From: CAVYUC01 sp963816685
GTDB taxonomy: Bacteria > Bacteroidota > Bacteroidia > Bacteroidales > Prolixibacteraceae
Length of the DNA: 64,000 nt
Direction: 5' to 3'
Assembly: GCA_963816685.1 (NCBI GenBank)
Contig: CAWFMB010000010.1
Span: forward strand, 1-64,000
Part shown: piece by piece, positions 33,716-42,216 of the stretch
How the letters are laid out: every line of letters begins with the position of its first letter
Position numbering within the stretch: the first letter of the stretch is position 1
Notes under the pieces: model-generated
The model's input: the letters and a program-made list of their open reading frames with translations, nothing else
Database searches by the model: none
Told to the model about the DNA's origin: nothing
Position numbers and translations under genes: made by a program

Positions 33716-35869
33716 TCATTTTATTTCTGAAATTTCAAATACATTACTGCTCAATCCCATGAAACTGCGGATGTTTAAACCAATTTTCATAAGGTAATCG
33801 CCGGAAAATTCATGGTCCGGTTGTCGGTAACCACTGCGCCCTGGCATTATATTAATTTCTTTTACCTGATAGGTTTTATCCGGGTTGAGGCCCTGCAGTT
33901 TTACCGGATTGGTTATATTTTCGCGATATGCATCAAGTGTATAGCAAAATAATACTGCTTTTCCCTTTGAATCGTTAACATACATTAACGCTGCACGGCT
34001 TTCTTCATACGGTGAAACCAGCCGGTACATGTCACCATGCCAGATGACATCGTCCAGCCGTTCGTAATCTTTTAATGCCTGCTGACTGAAAGCCAGTTCA
34101 TCGTCGTTCATTTCCTCCACACGAATGTCGTAGCCCATTTTTCCCATCATTGCAACATCGGTTTTAAACTTCAGCGACTGGGCACCCATGGATGTAATGT
34201 GGTTATCGATGGTATTGGCAGGAAAAAAGAAGGAATACCCCCACTGAATGTAAATGCGGTTGACCGGGTCGGTATTGTCGCTTGCCCAGAATTCGGTAAA
34301 ATATTTCAGCGCACCGTAATCCGTACGTCCGCCACCACCCGAGCATAACATGATGGGCAGGTCAGGATATTTTTGGCGCAAATCTTCCATTACTTTGTAA
34401 AATCCTTTCACGTAATCAATGTACAGGTGCGACTGGTTTTTTCCGAGGTACTGCGAATATTCATTGGTCATTTCACGGTTGCAGTCCCATTTTATAAAAC
34501 CAATTTCAGGAAATTCCGTCAGCATTTCGTCTACCAAATGAAATACAAACTGCTGCACTTCCGGATTGGCCATATCGAGCACCAACTGGTTTCGCGAATA
34601 ATGTTCCGGCCGGTTGGGCAATTTTAAAATCCATTCAGGATGATTTTCATACAATTCGCTTTTGGGATTCACCATTTCAGGTTCAATCCAAATGCCGAAT
34701 TTAATTCCTTTTTCTTCTGCTTTTTCAACAAGATAGCCAATTCCATGCGGCAGCTTTTCCTTGTTGGGTTGCCAGTCACCCAGTCCGGCGCGGTCGTTAT
34801 TCCGCGGGAATTTGTTTCCAAACCAGCCATCATCGAGCAGGAATACATCAACACCCAGTTTTTTGGCGCCGTCAAACAATTCCACCAGCCGGTCTTCATC
34901 AAAATCGAAATAAGTGGCTTCCCAGTTATTCAAAAGCGTCATGCGCTCACCCTGGCCATTCAGCACCCGGTATTTGCGCGCCCAATTGTGAAGGTTGCGG
35001 CTGGCTTGTCCTTTTCCGCTATTCGAAAACGTAAAAATGAATTCCGGCGTTTTGAAAACCTCCCCCGGCTGCAAATGGTATTCCGACGCATAAGGATTCA
35101 TTCCTGCTACCATGCTAAGTTCATTCAGTTGGTTGAGTTCAAAAACAAACTGAAAGTTCCCTGTCCATGCCAGTGTTCCGGCCATTACGTCCCCTTCGGT
35201 TTCGGAGGAAGGTTCGTTCAGTGATATAAAAAACATCGGCGCCTCGAATTTATTGGCGCGTGTACCCAGTTTGCTGTCGATAATTTTAATTCCGCTGGTA
35301 AGCTGGCTTTCCTGCATCATCATTTCCTTTGCCCAGTCGCCATGAAATTGCGTGAGCCAGTAATCCCGTGCATTAAAATGCAGCATGGAGGAGGCAAAGT
35401 TGGTCATCAGCACCGGCTCTTTTTCCTTATGGCTGATTTCCGTCCAGGTTTCTATTACATCTTCATTGTAAAATGTTTTAAAAAATAACTTTACCTGCAC
35501 CGGATACTGGTCGTCTTTCAGATTAATGACAGTTGTTTTTACATTATCGCTCTCCGTTTTTTGTTCTGTTTTGTCGAATTTCAATGACAACGAAGGATTG
35601 CCGTCATTATGCAATATGCGAACGGCCGGTTCATTCAGGTTGTCCATCCCTGCGGGCACATATGCTTCATTACCCGACAGGTTTTTATATTCCTCCGGAT
35701 GCATTAGTTTCTGCCCCCAATAAACCTGTACCAGTTTATCCTGATTGTTGGATTTAAAAACGAGCGCTGTATTTTGTGTTTCAATGATGATGGGATTTTC
35801 CTGTGTAAACCCTGATACACTGCTAATAAGAAAAATCAGCAAGCTGCAAACGATTTTGATTAAATTCAT
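33716..35869 (-). CDS. GH36 alpha-galactosidase
   Basis: The protein is 717 aa with a signal peptide (IVCSLLIFLISSVSG). An N-terminal beta-supersandwich is followed by a (beta/alpha)8 barrel with DVFLLDDGWFGNKFPRNND, the nucleophile Asp in FIKWDCNREM and the acid/base Asp region FWASDNTDPVNR, preceded by CSGGGGRTD. It is a retaining exo-alpha-galactosidase active on raffinose-type sugars or galactomannan side chains. It is exported, probably to the periplasm. No SusC/SusD pair is next to it, so it is not in a classical PUL. Confidence 0.93.
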   Translation of the reverse strand: MNLIKIVCSLLIFLISSVSGFTQENPIIIETQNTALVFKSNNQDKLVQVYWGQKLMHPEEYKNLSGNEAYVPAGMDNLNEPAVRILHNDGNPSLSLKFDKTEQKTESDNVKTTVINLKDDQYPVQVKLFFKTFYNEDVIETWTEISHKEKEPVLMTNFASSMLHFNARDYWLTQFHGDWAKEMMMQESQLTSGIKIIDSKLGTRANKFEAPMFFISLNEPSSETEGDVMAGTLAWTGNFQFVFELNQLNELSMVAGMNPYASEYHLQPGEVFKTPEFIFTFSNSGKGQASRNLHNWARKYRVLNGQGERMTLLNNWEATYFDFDEDRLVELFDGAKKLGVDVFLLDDGWFGNKFPRNNDRAGLGDWQPNKEKLPHGIGYLVEKAEEKGIKFGIWIEPEMVNPKSELYENHPEWILKLPNRPEHYSRNQLVLDMANPEVQQFVFHLVDEMLTEFPEIGFIKWDCNREMTNEYSQYLGKNQSHLYIDYVKGFYKVMEDLRQKYPDLPIMLCSGGGGRTDYGALKYFTEFWASDNTDPVNRIYIQWGYSFFFPANTIDNHITSMGAQSLKFKTDVAMMGKMGYDIRVEEMNDDELAFSQQALKDYERLDDVIWHGDMYRLVSPYEESRAALMYVNDSKGKAVLFCYTLDAYRENITNPVKLQGLNPDKTYQVKEINIMPGRSGYRQPDHEFSGDYLMKIGLNIRSFMGLSSNVFEISEIK

Positions 35870-35989
35870 GCTGTTTTATTTACTTTTTATGAATGAATAC
35901 ATTTTACGGAAATTGGATTTCTCCGTATAAAGATTGCAATAATAGCGCAATTCTGTGGGATTTTCGCCTGTAAAAATTGTATAAACTTT

Positions 35990-35997
35990 TATTTTTG
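35990..35997 (+). promoter_or_regulatory. possible -7 element for the small membrane protein
   Basis: TATTTTTG fits TAnnTTTG, 15 nt ahead of the ATG at 36013. A TTG lies nearby but too close to serve as the -33 box. Confidence 0.35.
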
Positions 35998-36012
35998 CTA
36001 AAAAACCAAATC

Positions 36013-36381
36013 ATGGAAACAATACTAACCAAAACCTTCATTTCGGGAGTTCTTAGCTTACTGATAATCTTAAGTGGAATCTGGCTGAGGAAATCAGGCG
36101 AACCCTATCAAACTTTAATTTTCACACTGCACAAACTGGCCGTTGTTGCAGTTACTGTGTTTGTGATTTTAATTTATACCGGTCATTTTACTCTGATTCG
36201 ATTTTCCGGTTGGGGATTGCTTCTCTTTATCGTTTCCGATTTGCTATTTATAGCTGCATTTACAACCGGCGCACTTCTCAGTTTCGATAAAACAACCTCC
36301 TATAAATTAAAAATAGTACACCGTGTTTTATCGTGGCTTACCGTTTTGTTGATTCCGATGATTTGGGTGTATTGTCATTGA
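36013..36381 (+). CDS. small four-helix membrane protein
   Basis: The protein is 122 aa from the ATG at 36013 (a TTG further upstream is unlikely). Four hydrophobic segments cover most of it: FISGVLSLLIILSGIW, LAVVAVTVFVILIYTG, WGLLLFIVSDLLFIAAF and VLSWLTVLLIPMIWVY. A conserved-looking His lies in TLHKLA and another in IVHRVLSW, as in small membrane cytochrome- or DoxX-like families, but I do not recognise it with confidence. It is monocistronic. Confidence 0.7.
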   Translation: METILTKTFISGVLSLLIILSGIWLRKSGEPYQTLIFTLHKLAVVAVTVFVILIYTGHFTLIRFSGWGLLLFIVSDLLFIAAFTTGALLSFDKTTSYKLKIVHRVLSWLTVLLIPMIWVYCH

Positions 36382-36410
36382 AACAGGGAAATTTCAAGAA
36401 TTTATTAAAA

Positions 36411-36681
36411 TCAGTAAACTTCATTGTGTGTTCCTAAATCAACGAGAACGGCTTTTTTAGGTTTATCTTTTGTGAAATAAAATACCACACGTATATCATA
36501 ATCAACCGCAAAACTCCATAATCCTTTTAATTTACCTGATAATTTATAAGTTTTTAAATCTTGCGTCGAATGGATCTTCTATGAATAATGCAAGTTTATC
36601 CCAAAACTGGATTTCAATGTCACTTCCTTTGTTTTTTTTCCTGAATGCTTTTTTAAATGTCGTACTGAAAGCAACTTCCAT
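36411..36681 (-). pseudogene. frameshifted RelE/ParE-type toxin (module 1)
   Basis: From the ATG at 36679-36681 the frame gives MEVAFSTTFKKAFRKKN and continues to DPFDARFKNL then stop. Shifting one base in the T5 run at 36551-36555 restores KLSGKLKGLWSFAVDYDIRV, VFYFTKDKPKKAVLVDLGT and HNEVY with a stop at 36411. This is the core of a RelE-superfamily mRNA interferase. The ATG overlaps the antitoxin stop (TAATG), as in intact TA operons. The single-base shift in a homopolymer could be decay or a sequencing error. Confidence 0.75.
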
Positions 36682-36886
36682 TAAAGCATTTTTTTCAGAT
36701 TATTAATGTCCGAAGTAAAATGAAGTTCATCTGATTTATGCTCTTCCTTTGATTTATTGAAACTGACATATATTTCATTTCGTTTTTCTTCTGCAATATT
36801 ATGTTCCAGAGATTTTTTAATTCCATTTTATCCGAAAGTGGCAAATTGTAAATTTTCTCCACCATTTCACTAAACCGATATTCCAT
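36681..36886 (-). pseudogene. frameshifted antitoxin partner (module 1)
   Basis: The ATG at 36884-36886 gives MEYRFSEMVEKIYNLPLSDK and MELKNL. The reading frame then has to change near 36804-36808 to continue as NIAEEKRNEIYVSFNKSKEE, HKSDELHFTSDINNLKKML and the stop at 36681-36683, overlapping the toxin start by one base. Unshifted, the frame ends in a nonsense tail of low quality. This is the usual antitoxin size and position for relE-type modules. With the toxin also shifted, the module appears dead. Confidence 0.7.
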
Positions 36887-37123
36887 AACATTTTAGAATT
36901 GATTTAAACAAAGATAATGATTTTTCCTCCAATTTTAATTTTGGAAATACAGGAGTCAGATTTAAATTTTTGCCATGTTTAACCAAATCCCATAAAATTC
37001 CTTTTCCGCCCGTTCCTAAATATTAACGGTTCATGCATCTGCTATCACTATCGGTCATTCTTTTTTTTCATACCAAATTAATCAGTCTGATATTTGAACC
37101 AAACAATGACAACAATAATAACT

Positions 37124-39259
37124 ATGAAAACAGTGAAAACAATTTTATTCCTCCTGTTTCAATCGCTGATATTGGTTAGTCAGGCACAGGTAAGAATATC
37201 AGGACATGTTTTTACTCCAAAAGGAGAACCACTCGGCGGGGTAAATGTATTCATCCAGGGAAGTTATGATGGCAGCACCACCGATAGCCTTGGACTTTTT
37301 AATTTTAAAACAGAGGAACCCGGGAATCAAACATTAGTTGCAAGTTATGTCGGTTTTGAAACCCAGGCGATGGAACTGAACCTTGAATCTGATATTTCAG
37401 ATTTGAAGATTATAATGAAGGAGGCAGCCAGCGAATTGGATGAAGTGGTAATTAATGCCGGAGCGTTTGAGGCCAGTGACAAAAAGAAGTCGGTAATTCT
37501 TAAACCGTTGGATGTAGCGCTGACTGCCGGTGCCAACGGCGATATTTTCGGCGCTTTCGGAACATTGCCTGGCTCCCACCGTGTGGGCGAAGAAGGTCGC
37601 CTCTTTGTTCGTGGCGGCGAAAGCTACGAAACCAAAACTTTCATGGATGGCATGTTAATCAATTCTCCCTATTTTTCAAAAATGCCGGATTTACCTACCA
37701 GGGGACGTTATTCCCCTCTGCTTTTTAATGGTGCAGTTTTCAGCACCGGCGGATATTCAGCTGAATACGGACAGGCGCTTTCGTCGATTGTGGCGCTGAA
37801 TACAGTTGCCCTTGAAGCAGAAGACAAATCAAGTATTTCAGTAATGTCTGTTGGCTTTCAGGGTTCACATTCCGAGAGGTGGGAAAACAGCTCACTTGCC
37901 TTAACCGGTGAATACCTGCATACCGGGCTGAGTAATAAACTCTTTCAGCAAAACATACAATGGTTGAGAGAACCGGTGATTACAGGTTCAACATTCATGT
38001 TCAGGCACAAAACCAGTGAAACCGGAATGATAAAATCATTTGGTAGCTTCAGCTATAATTCAAGCAGTATGCTATACAATAATTTCGGGGAATCATCTTT
38101 TGAAAATGTTGATTTGAAAAACAATAATATCTATTTCAACACTACTTACAACGAACAATTAAGCACCGACTGGATGTTAAACAGCGGAATCGCCTTTAAT
38201 ACGGATGGTGAAAATACTTTATTGGGTGAAAATCAAATCTCCACAAAAAGAAAAAGCTCGCAGGTAAAAACTACTTTCACCAACACCACTTTCAAAAAAG
38301 TAACTACAAAACTTGGCAGCGATTTTATTTATTATGATTATGCACAGGAAATCAATATGAACGGCGAATTTAAATTACCATTTAGTAACCGGCAGTTTTC
38401 AGTTTTTGCTGAATCGGAAGCCAAAATAACTCCTGACCTTGCACTGCGTGCCGGTGTGCGGGCAGAGCGCAGTTCACTGATACAAAAAACAAATGTCATG
38501 CCCCGGTTATCGGCAGCAGTTAAAACAGGTAAAAGCAGCCAGCTTTCTGCAGCTTACGGAAATTTTGTACAGAACCCTGAAGATGACTACCTGAAATTCA
38601 CCACAGCACTGGCACCCGAAAAATCGACTCACTCCATTTTGACCTGGCAATATAAAAAGGGGACAAAAACCCTGCGAATTGAAGCATACAATAAAAACTA
38701 TTCGGATTTGGTGAAATTTGAAGAAGAATTCTCAATGGAACCGGGAAATTATAATAATCTGGGTAGCGGGTATTCCCGCGGACTGGATATATTCTGGCGC
38801 AATCAGCAGGAATTTGGAAAAAGCGATTACTGGATTTCCTACTCGTGGAACGATTCAAAACGAAATTACCGTGACTACCAAATACAAGCCACACCACATT
38901 ATGTTTCGAAACATAATTTATCAATAGTATATAAAAAATTCTTTCCAAAAATCAGTTCGTTCATTTCTACCACTTATTCATTTGCAAGCGGCCGGCCGTA
39001 TTTCAATCCAAACAATCCGGTTTTTATGTCTGACCATACAAAACCATATAATGATTTTAGTATGGGATTCACACATATTATGTACCTTTTCAATACGCAA
39101 TCAGTCGTTCACCTGATTGTGAACAATGTTTTTGGTTTCAACAACATATATGGTTATCATTTTAATGAATTGCCCAATAATCAGGGAGTTTATGAAGCCG
39201 AAGCCATTACACCACCATCAAAACGGATGGCTGTTATTTTGATATCATTTCAATTATAA
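37124..39259 (+). CDS. TonB-dependent outer-membrane receptor
   Basis: The protein is 711 aa from the ATG at 37124 (MKTVKTILFLLFQSLILVSQ, a signal peptide). It has a carboxypeptidase regulatory-like domain (about residues 25-105, GHVFTPKGEPLGGVNVFIQG), a plug (RLFVRGGESYETKTFMDGM, NGAVFSTGGYSAEYGQALSS) and a long beta-barrel ending in RMAVILISFQL. It lacks SusC signatures and has no SusD partner, so it is more like a siderophore, vitamin or peptide receptor than a glycan PUL transporter. It is followed 20 nt later by the lipoprotein-like gene 39280 and is probably co-transcribed with it. Confidence 0.9.
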   Translation: MKTVKTILFLLFQSLILVSQAQVRISGHVFTPKGEPLGGVNVFIQGSYDGSTTDSLGLFNFKTEEPGNQTLVASYVGFETQAMELNLESDISDLKIIMKEAASELDEVVINAGAFEASDKKKSVILKPLDVALTAGANGDIFGAFGTLPGSHRVGEEGRLFVRGGESYETKTFMDGMLINSPYFSKMPDLPTRGRYSPLLFNGAVFSTGGYSAEYGQALSSIVALNTVALEAEDKSSISVMSVGFQGSHSERWENSSLALTGEYLHTGLSNKLFQQNIQWLREPVITGSTFMFRHKTSETGMIKSFGSFSYNSSSMLYNNFGESSFENVDLKNNNIYFNTTYNEQLSTDWMLNSGIAFNTDGENTLLGENQISTKRKSSQVKTTFTNTTFKKVTTKLGSDFIYYDYAQEINMNGEFKLPFSNRQFSVFAESEAKITPDLALRAGVRAERSSLIQKTNVMPRLSAAVKTGKSSQLSAAYGNFVQNPEDDYLKFTTALAPEKSTHSILTWQYKKGTKTLRIEAYNKNYSDLVKFEEEFSMEPGNYNNLGSGYSRGLDIFWRNQQEFGKSDYWISYSWNDSKRNYRDYQIQATPHYVSKHNLSIVYKKFFPKISSFISTTYSFASGRPYFNPNNPVFMSDHTKPYNDFSMGFTHIMYLFNTQSVVHLIVNNVFGFNNIYGYHFNELPNNQGVYEAEAITPPSKRMAVILISFQL

Positions 39260-39279
39260 ACGATAAAAAACTCAACATC

Positions 39280-39912
39280 ATGAAAACATTAATTACACTA
39301 ATTATTTCGATCACAATTTTGACTTCTGCCGGCGCCCAAAACAGATATGAAAATGCAATGCAGAGCACTATCGAAAAGCTGAACAATTCTGCAACAGTGG
39401 ATGATTTCCAGAATGCTGCCAATACTTTTGAACGTATTGGAACAACAGAAAAAGAGGAGTGGCTGCCACAATATTACGCTGCTTATTCATACATCATTAT
39501 GAGTTTTTTTATTCCGGAAGCTGAAAAAAAAGATGCTTATACAGATAAAGCTCAACAATTTCTTGATAGTGCATTTAAATTGGCACCGAATGAATCGGAA
39601 CTTTTCGCGTTGCAGGCTTTTTTGTATCCCGCAAAAATAGTTGTCGATCCAATGAACCGCGGAATGATGTACATAGAATCGCTCAACAGCGCAATAGAAA
39701 AATCTATAGCACTGAACCCTGAAAATCCGCGGCCATACTACCTGCGTGCTGTAACGGTACTTAATATGCCTCCTGAATTTGGTGGGGGTGCCGAAGCTGC
39801 AAAACCACTTCTTGAAAAAGCGAAAGAAAAATTCGATAGTTTTCAACCTGAATCTTCCATCTGGCCAAATTGGGGGAAAGAGCAAACCGAACAGGAATTG
39901 AATAAATTGTAA
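39280..39912 (+). CDS. exported TPR-like protein partnered with the TonB receptor
   Basis: The protein is 210 aa with a signal peptide (TLITLIISITILTSAGAQ). The body is helical with TPR-like units (AQQFLDSAFKLAPNESELFA; IEKSIALNPENPRPYYLRAV) and a Gly-rich turn PPEFGGGAEAAKPLLEKAKE. It is 20 nt behind the TonB receptor on the same strand, so it is probably a periplasmic accessory of that receptor. It ends 5 nt from the stop of the convergent MFS gene, so the two transcripts may overlap. Confidence 0.82.
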   Translation: MKTLITLIISITILTSAGAQNRYENAMQSTIEKLNNSATVDDFQNAANTFERIGTTEKEEWLPQYYAAYSYIIMSFFIPEAEKKDAYTDKAQQFLDSAFKLAPNESELFALQAFLYPAKIVVDPMNRGMMYIESLNSAIEKSIALNPENPRPYYLRAVTVLNMPPEFGGGAEAAKPLLEKAKEKFDSFQPESSIWPNWGKEQTEQELNKL

Positions 39913-39917
39913 AAAAG

Positions 39918-41186
39918 TTAACCCCCTGCATTTTTAATTTTGATTTTTATACTCCTATTTTTCGACATCATTAAAAGTGAAACTATTAATCCGGCAATTG
40001 CACAAATTCCTAAAAACAGAAATAAATTATGATAACCTTCCATGCCTGAAAAAGAATCCAAAATTCGACCTGCAACAGAATTAAAAAAAATATCGGGAGT
40101 AAATCCTAAAAAGGAAACAACACCAACCGTAGTACCGGTAATACTGCGCGGCACATTCGATTCTTCAATCAATGCAAAATAAACACCACGTAAAGCGTAA
40201 ACCGAAGCAAATGTGAACAACAGGTTACTGATGATAAAAAACCTGCCGGAGTAATTCCCGGTAAAAAACAAGAGCAACAAATAAGCAAGTATTAAAACAA
40301 CAAATGAACCTGAAATTGTTTTACGCACTGTAAACCTGTCGGCAATAAAGCCAGCGCCAATTGCTGCCACAGGCCTCAGATAACTTGCATTTGAAACAAA
40401 ACGCGCAGCCTCCACTTCATTCATTCCCAAAACATCGACAGCATAAAGTCCGTAAAAATCGAGAGCTTTGAATCCACAGTATCCACTAACCACAACCAAT
40501 GCAATTAACCAGGTAGAGCTATTTTTTAATACCTTTTTTATTCCCCTGAACGGATGCGGATTTAGCGATTCAGCTTTTGTATCGGGAATGACAATCCAAA
40601 TAAAAATCGAAGCTCCAAAAGTGAGAGCAGTATAAAACCAGATAACCATTCTAAATGCATCCGTTCGCTTGTCACTTGCCATATTTACAATCTGCTCCGG
40701 CAAAAACGCAGTCAGCAAAAATACTCCAAGTGAGGCGACTCCTGCAGCCACCAATCCCCGGCCGCCATCCAGAAATCCAAATGCCCTGCCTTGTGCAAAT
40801 TTTCCGCCCCATTCACGCGTAGCGCGTATCATTGCCGACCAAAATAAAAGGATGGTTGTTATTCCCCAAAATCCAAACAAAACAAAAAGCACAGATTTTC
40901 CGGGAATAGCGGACATCCAGACACCGCCAAGCCCAGTAGCAAAAAGAGAAAAACTCATCAGTCTGCGTGCTGAAAAACGATCAGCTATCAATCCGCTCGG
41001 GAAATAGGAAATCATAGCAGTGACTCCATAAACAGCAATGGCATCCCCAAGTTCAGCATTTGTTAGTCCAAAAACACCAAGCATTGTAGGCCGGAAAAAA
41101 CGGGCAATATGAAACGGTAAACCAAAAATAATTTCGCCGGCAACAACAAGTCCAATAATAACTGTCAAATTTCCTGGTTTATGCAA
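39918..41186 (-). CDS. MFS transporter
   Basis: The protein is 422 aa with about 12 membrane helices. The MFS loop 2-3 motif is partly kept in GLIADRFSARRLMSF, and the repeat in the second half reads GAGFIADRFTVRKTI. The start is TTG at 41184-41186; a stop lies nine codons upstream and no ATG is available before the first helix. It probably takes up a sugar or organic acid at the inner membrane, perhaps a product of the DUF1080 protein encoded divergently at 41352. Substrate unknown. Confidence 0.87.
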   Translation of the reverse strand: MHKPGNLTVIIGLVVAGEIIFGLPFHIARFFRPTMLGVFGLTNAELGDAIAVYGVTAMISYFPSGLIADRFSARRLMSFSLFATGLGGVWMSAIPGKSVLFVLFGFWGITTILLFWSAMIRATREWGGKFAQGRAFGFLDGGRGLVAAGVASLGVFLLTAFLPEQIVNMASDKRTDAFRMVIWFYTALTFGASIFIWIVIPDTKAESLNPHPFRGIKKVLKNSSTWLIALVVVSGYCGFKALDFYGLYAVDVLGMNEVEAARFVSNASYLRPVAAIGAGFIADRFTVRKTISGSFVVLILAYLLLLFFTGNYSGRFFIISNLLFTFASVYALRGVYFALIEESNVPRSITGTTVGVVSFLGFTPDIFFNSVAGRILDSFSGMEGYHNLFLFLGICAIAGLIVSLLMMSKNRSIKIKIKNAGG

Positions 41187-41351
41187 CTTTAGGTGTTTTA
41201 TTAATGTTCATCAGTAAAGTTAGAACAATACGAACTGCATTCGGTTTTAATCATTAATTAAAACAACATTTAATTTATTATCAATTAAAAAAGTGAACCC
41301 CGAAAGATATTTTGTATATTTATTTCCCGTAAAACTTTAAAACTAAACTTA

Positions 41352-42143
41352 ATGAAAGTCAAATTAAAAATTTCAACCCCGGGTTTCGTAATTTTAACTT
41401 TATGTGTCACCACGATTGCTGTTATCTCCTGCACGCAAACACGTTTAGGAGTAAGTGCAAAAGCACCGGCAGGTGCAGAAATGCTTTTCGATGGCTCCCG
41501 TGAAATGCTCGACCAAAAGTGGACCTACTGGGAAGGACCCCGTTTTTCTTCAGAATTACCGATAAAGTGGGAAATTGTGGAGGACCCTGTGGATAAAGGA
41601 ACTGTAGTTAGCAGCAACGATCCTTCTGCCGAAGGTGGATTGTACGGAACCGCAGATATTGTAACAAAAGAAAAATTCAGGGATTTCCAACTGCACGTAG
41701 AATTTCTAATTTCGGAACCTGGAGGAAACAGTGGTGTTTATCTGCAGAACCGATACGAAATCCAGGTGTTGGACGGCGACTCAACCAAACACGGATTGGG
41801 TGCTGTTATCAATGAAACTGAATCGCCGTATTACGCGTACAATGGCGTTGGAAAATGGAATGCCTACGATATTAAATTCCGTGCAGCCCGTTTCGAAAAT
41901 GGCGAACGTACCGAAAAAGCTTTGGTTACCATGTATTTTAACGGCGAAAAAGTACACGAAAATGTTCAAATTAATCAGGTTTGGGGTGGCCCCAACTCAG
42001 GTATCGATGGTGGAAACAATGACGGCAAAACAATCACTGATATCCCGGGAGGCATTAAGCTTCAGGCTGAAGGCCATAATGTTTTGTACAGGAATATCTG
42101 GATAAAAGAACTCGATTTGGAAAAAGCAGATACTGATTTTTAA
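41352..42143 (+). CDS. DUF1080 / 3-keto-disaccharide hydrolase-domain lipoprotein
   Basis: The protein is 263 aa with the lipobox AVISCTQ. The DUF1080 concanavalin-like fold (about residues 45-255) shows LQLHVEF-type strands (FRDFQLHVEFLISEPGGNSG), VYLQNRYEIQVLDGD and GGIKLQAEGHNVLYRNIWI. Recent family work links such domains to hydrolysis of 3-keto-glycosides. It probably acts in the periplasm on oxidised disaccharides. It is divergent from the MFS gene and ends in a shared terminator facing the trehalose gene. Confidence 0.88.
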   Translation: MKVKLKISTPGFVILTLCVTTIAVISCTQTRLGVSAKAPAGAEMLFDGSREMLDQKWTYWEGPRFSSELPIKWEIVEDPVDKGTVVSSNDPSAEGGLYGTADIVTKEKFRDFQLHVEFLISEPGGNSGVYLQNRYEIQVLDGDSTKHGLGAVINETESPYYAYNGVGKWNAYDIKFRAARFENGERTEKALVTMYFNGEKVHENVQINQVWGGPNSGIDGGNNDGKTITDIPGGIKLQAEGHNVLYRNIWIKELDLEKADTDF

Positions 42144-42162
42144 TATTCATTACGCATTAAAT

Positions 42163-42204
42163 AAAACAGGGGGTGTCGGCAATCCGGCATCCCCTGTTTA
42201 TTTA
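42163..42204. terminator. bidirectional terminator between convergent genes
   Basis: AAACAGGGGGTGTCGG, the loop CAAT, and CCGGCATCCCCTGTTT form a stem of about 15 pairs, with A-rich sequence on the left and T-rich on the right. It lies between the DUF1080 stop (42143) and the otsAB stop (42217) and would serve both strands. Confidence 0.85.
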
Positions 42205-42216
42205 GAATTAAAAGAT

